Shown here: positions 54,989 to 64,000 of the stretch, in pieces
How positions within the stretch are numbered: the stretch's first letter is position 1
Layout: each line of letters begins with the position of its first letter
Source: Haematococcus lacustris
Taxonomy: Eukaryota > Chlorophyta > Chlorophyceae > Chlamydomonadales > Haematococcaceae
Direction: 5' to 3'
NCBI GenBank assembly: GCA_030144725.1
Contig: JASKMD010000003.1
Coordinates: forward strand, 9,684,737 to 9,748,736
DNA length: 64,000 nt
Position numbers and translations under genes: made by a program
The notes under the pieces: generated by a model
Databases searched by the model: none
The model's input: the letters and a program-made list of their open reading frames with translations, nothing else
What the model was told of the DNA's origin: nothing

Positions 54989-56180
54989 AGGTGGGGAGGG
55001 GTGAGGCCATTGAGGCGCACCGCCAGGGGCACCACAGCCCAGGGTGTTCATTGGCCCCTGAAGCCACCAGCACCAGCAGTCGCATGGTGCCGTGATCAGG
55101 CATCCTGGGGGTGGGAGCAGGCTGCCCTCTCCAGTCAGAAGCTCCTTCCTCAATGCACGCCGGTTCTGCAGGAGTAGTCTTCTTCTTCTTCTTCTTCTTC
55201 TTCTTCTTCTTCGTTAGCATTTCAGTGTCTGGCGCCTTCAGCGGTGTGAACCAAGGAGTCGTTCGCGTCGCTGACGGGAGCATGGGTGGGAGGGTGACGC
55301 TCCTGCTGCATGACGTGATGTCAGGCTTGGAGGCGGCTGCCCGCACACCAGCGGGCAGAGCAGCGGGCAGTGATCATGGTGATGAGCTAGGAGGTAGAGG
55401 TTGCTAATGGCTCCAAAAAGGACCTGCTGTCAGGTGTGGCGTGTGTAGTGAGCTTCATTTCACGACTCGTGAGGATGTTGTCCACGAAACCAGCGACCAA
55501 TAGATCAGACCAGACCACATCAGCACCAATGTAAGCATGGATCCGGGGCCATCATCACCATCATTAGACCCTTTACATCCGCCGGTGGCGCCACCACAGC
55601 CGTCACAACCACCGCTCTTAGGCACTTGATCAAATTGCCCCTACGCATTTGCATTTGATCATACCTATGCATATTCATGCCTAAGCACTTGATCACAACA
55701 CAGCATGTCATCACCATGAGCATATGTCCTTTAGAGCTGCAGCACTTGAGGTAGACCCACGAGTGACAGCTGAACATCGTGGCTTTGCAGCCTTCGTGGA
55801 CTGAGCCGCGAGCTTATGCAGGCGCAGGCACAGGTGAGGCTAGTAGGAGGTACAGGCGCAGGACGCGCAGGTATAGCAGGCATACACAATACCTCACGGA
55901 CAGCATCGACAAAGTCAGCTGACTGGCAACGGACTACTGGTGCAAGTAGGTAGTACAAATGAAGCAACGAAAGTCGCGAGTACGGATAGGGCTTACATCC
56001 CGCATTCAGCGCGCGGTGCCACTAAGTCGTCGCCGTCGCCACCACCGCATCACCCCCGGGTGCCCAATTGCACCCAACCAACTGGGCAGGATATCAAGTC
56101 GCCCAGCCGTCCCCACCCCAGCGCCCCACACACGAGCCTTCCATCATCACGATGCAGCCATCCACACACCGCTGCGCTGC
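54989..56180. other. Convergent intergenic region with (TTC)n microsatellite
   Basis: Lies between the 3' ends of the pseudouridine synthase (plus) and SLP2-like (minus) genes. Contains (ttc)n at about 55178-55212. No gene recognised. Confidence 0.6.
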
Positions 56181-63761
<7,581 letters not shown>

Positions 63762-64000
63762 CTGCAACAGCAGCATCAGCAGCAGTACCACCATGGCCAC
63801 CGTCACTACCATTCCTCCCCATGCCACCGCCACCACCACCACCACCACCATCACCATCATAAAACTGACCACCGCCAGCGGCACCGCGGCCAGCAAGCTA
63901 GAAACAGCACTTCAGCCACTGCAGCTGCATCAGCAGCAGCTGGTGCGCTAGCGCTGTGCTGTAGCTCAGCTGGCTGCTGTGACACCTCTCAGCTGCAGCC

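Overview
This is nuclear DNA of a GC-rich eukaryote, most likely a chlorophycean (volvocalean) green alga. The evidence is spliced genes with many short GT-AG introns, CAG/CTG- and CCCCAG-type repeats everywhere, TGTAA-type poly(A) signals, a cilia gene (FAP100/MIA1) beside plastid-type genes (DEG1-like protease, RsuA/SVR1-like pseudouridine synthase), and retroelements. Repeat style and the 'GRWLDRDxNA' transposon-protein tails remind me of Haematococcus; that is recollection, not a search result. All exon coordinates below were read by eye from splice signals, reading phase and family knowledge.

1-22.1 kb is a head-to-tail tandem array of at least four copies of an eight-exon DEG1-like HtrA protease gene (copy 1 cut by the window edge; copies 2-4 complete, about 482 aa each). 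The unit is about 4.5 kb without, and 7.1 kb with, a 5'-truncated LINE that sits 3' of the gene. Copy 1 keeps the empty target site, copies 2 and 3 carry the same LINE insertion (17-bp target duplication), and copy 4 is broken at the same site by different sequence holding an ORF1-like protein. A 500-N gap follows.

24.4-30.7 kb is a single-copy region: FAP100/MIA1 (minus, nine exons) divergent from a Nudix hydrolase (plus, five exons). 31.5-49.4 kb is repeat-rich. It holds LINE fragments, dispersed repeats, two transposon-protein tails with a RuvC-III-like DRD/ERDxNA motif (TnpB/Fanzor-like), an unrecognised six-exon gene with a 28-residue repeat (37.2-40.2 kb), and a BTB-BACK gene (minus, 44.3-46.5 kb).

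49.5-55.0 kb is an S4-domain RsuA-family pseudouridine synthase in seven exons, with a 2.4-kb intron containing a long open frame. 56.2-63.8 kb is the 3' part of a stomatin-like protein 2 (SPFH) gene on the minus strand. Its introns hold large satellite-like arrays, including about 3.57 kb of an 18-bp minisatellite. The genes do not form a shared pathway; the window is best seen as conserved organelle and cilia genes embedded in young repeat expansions.
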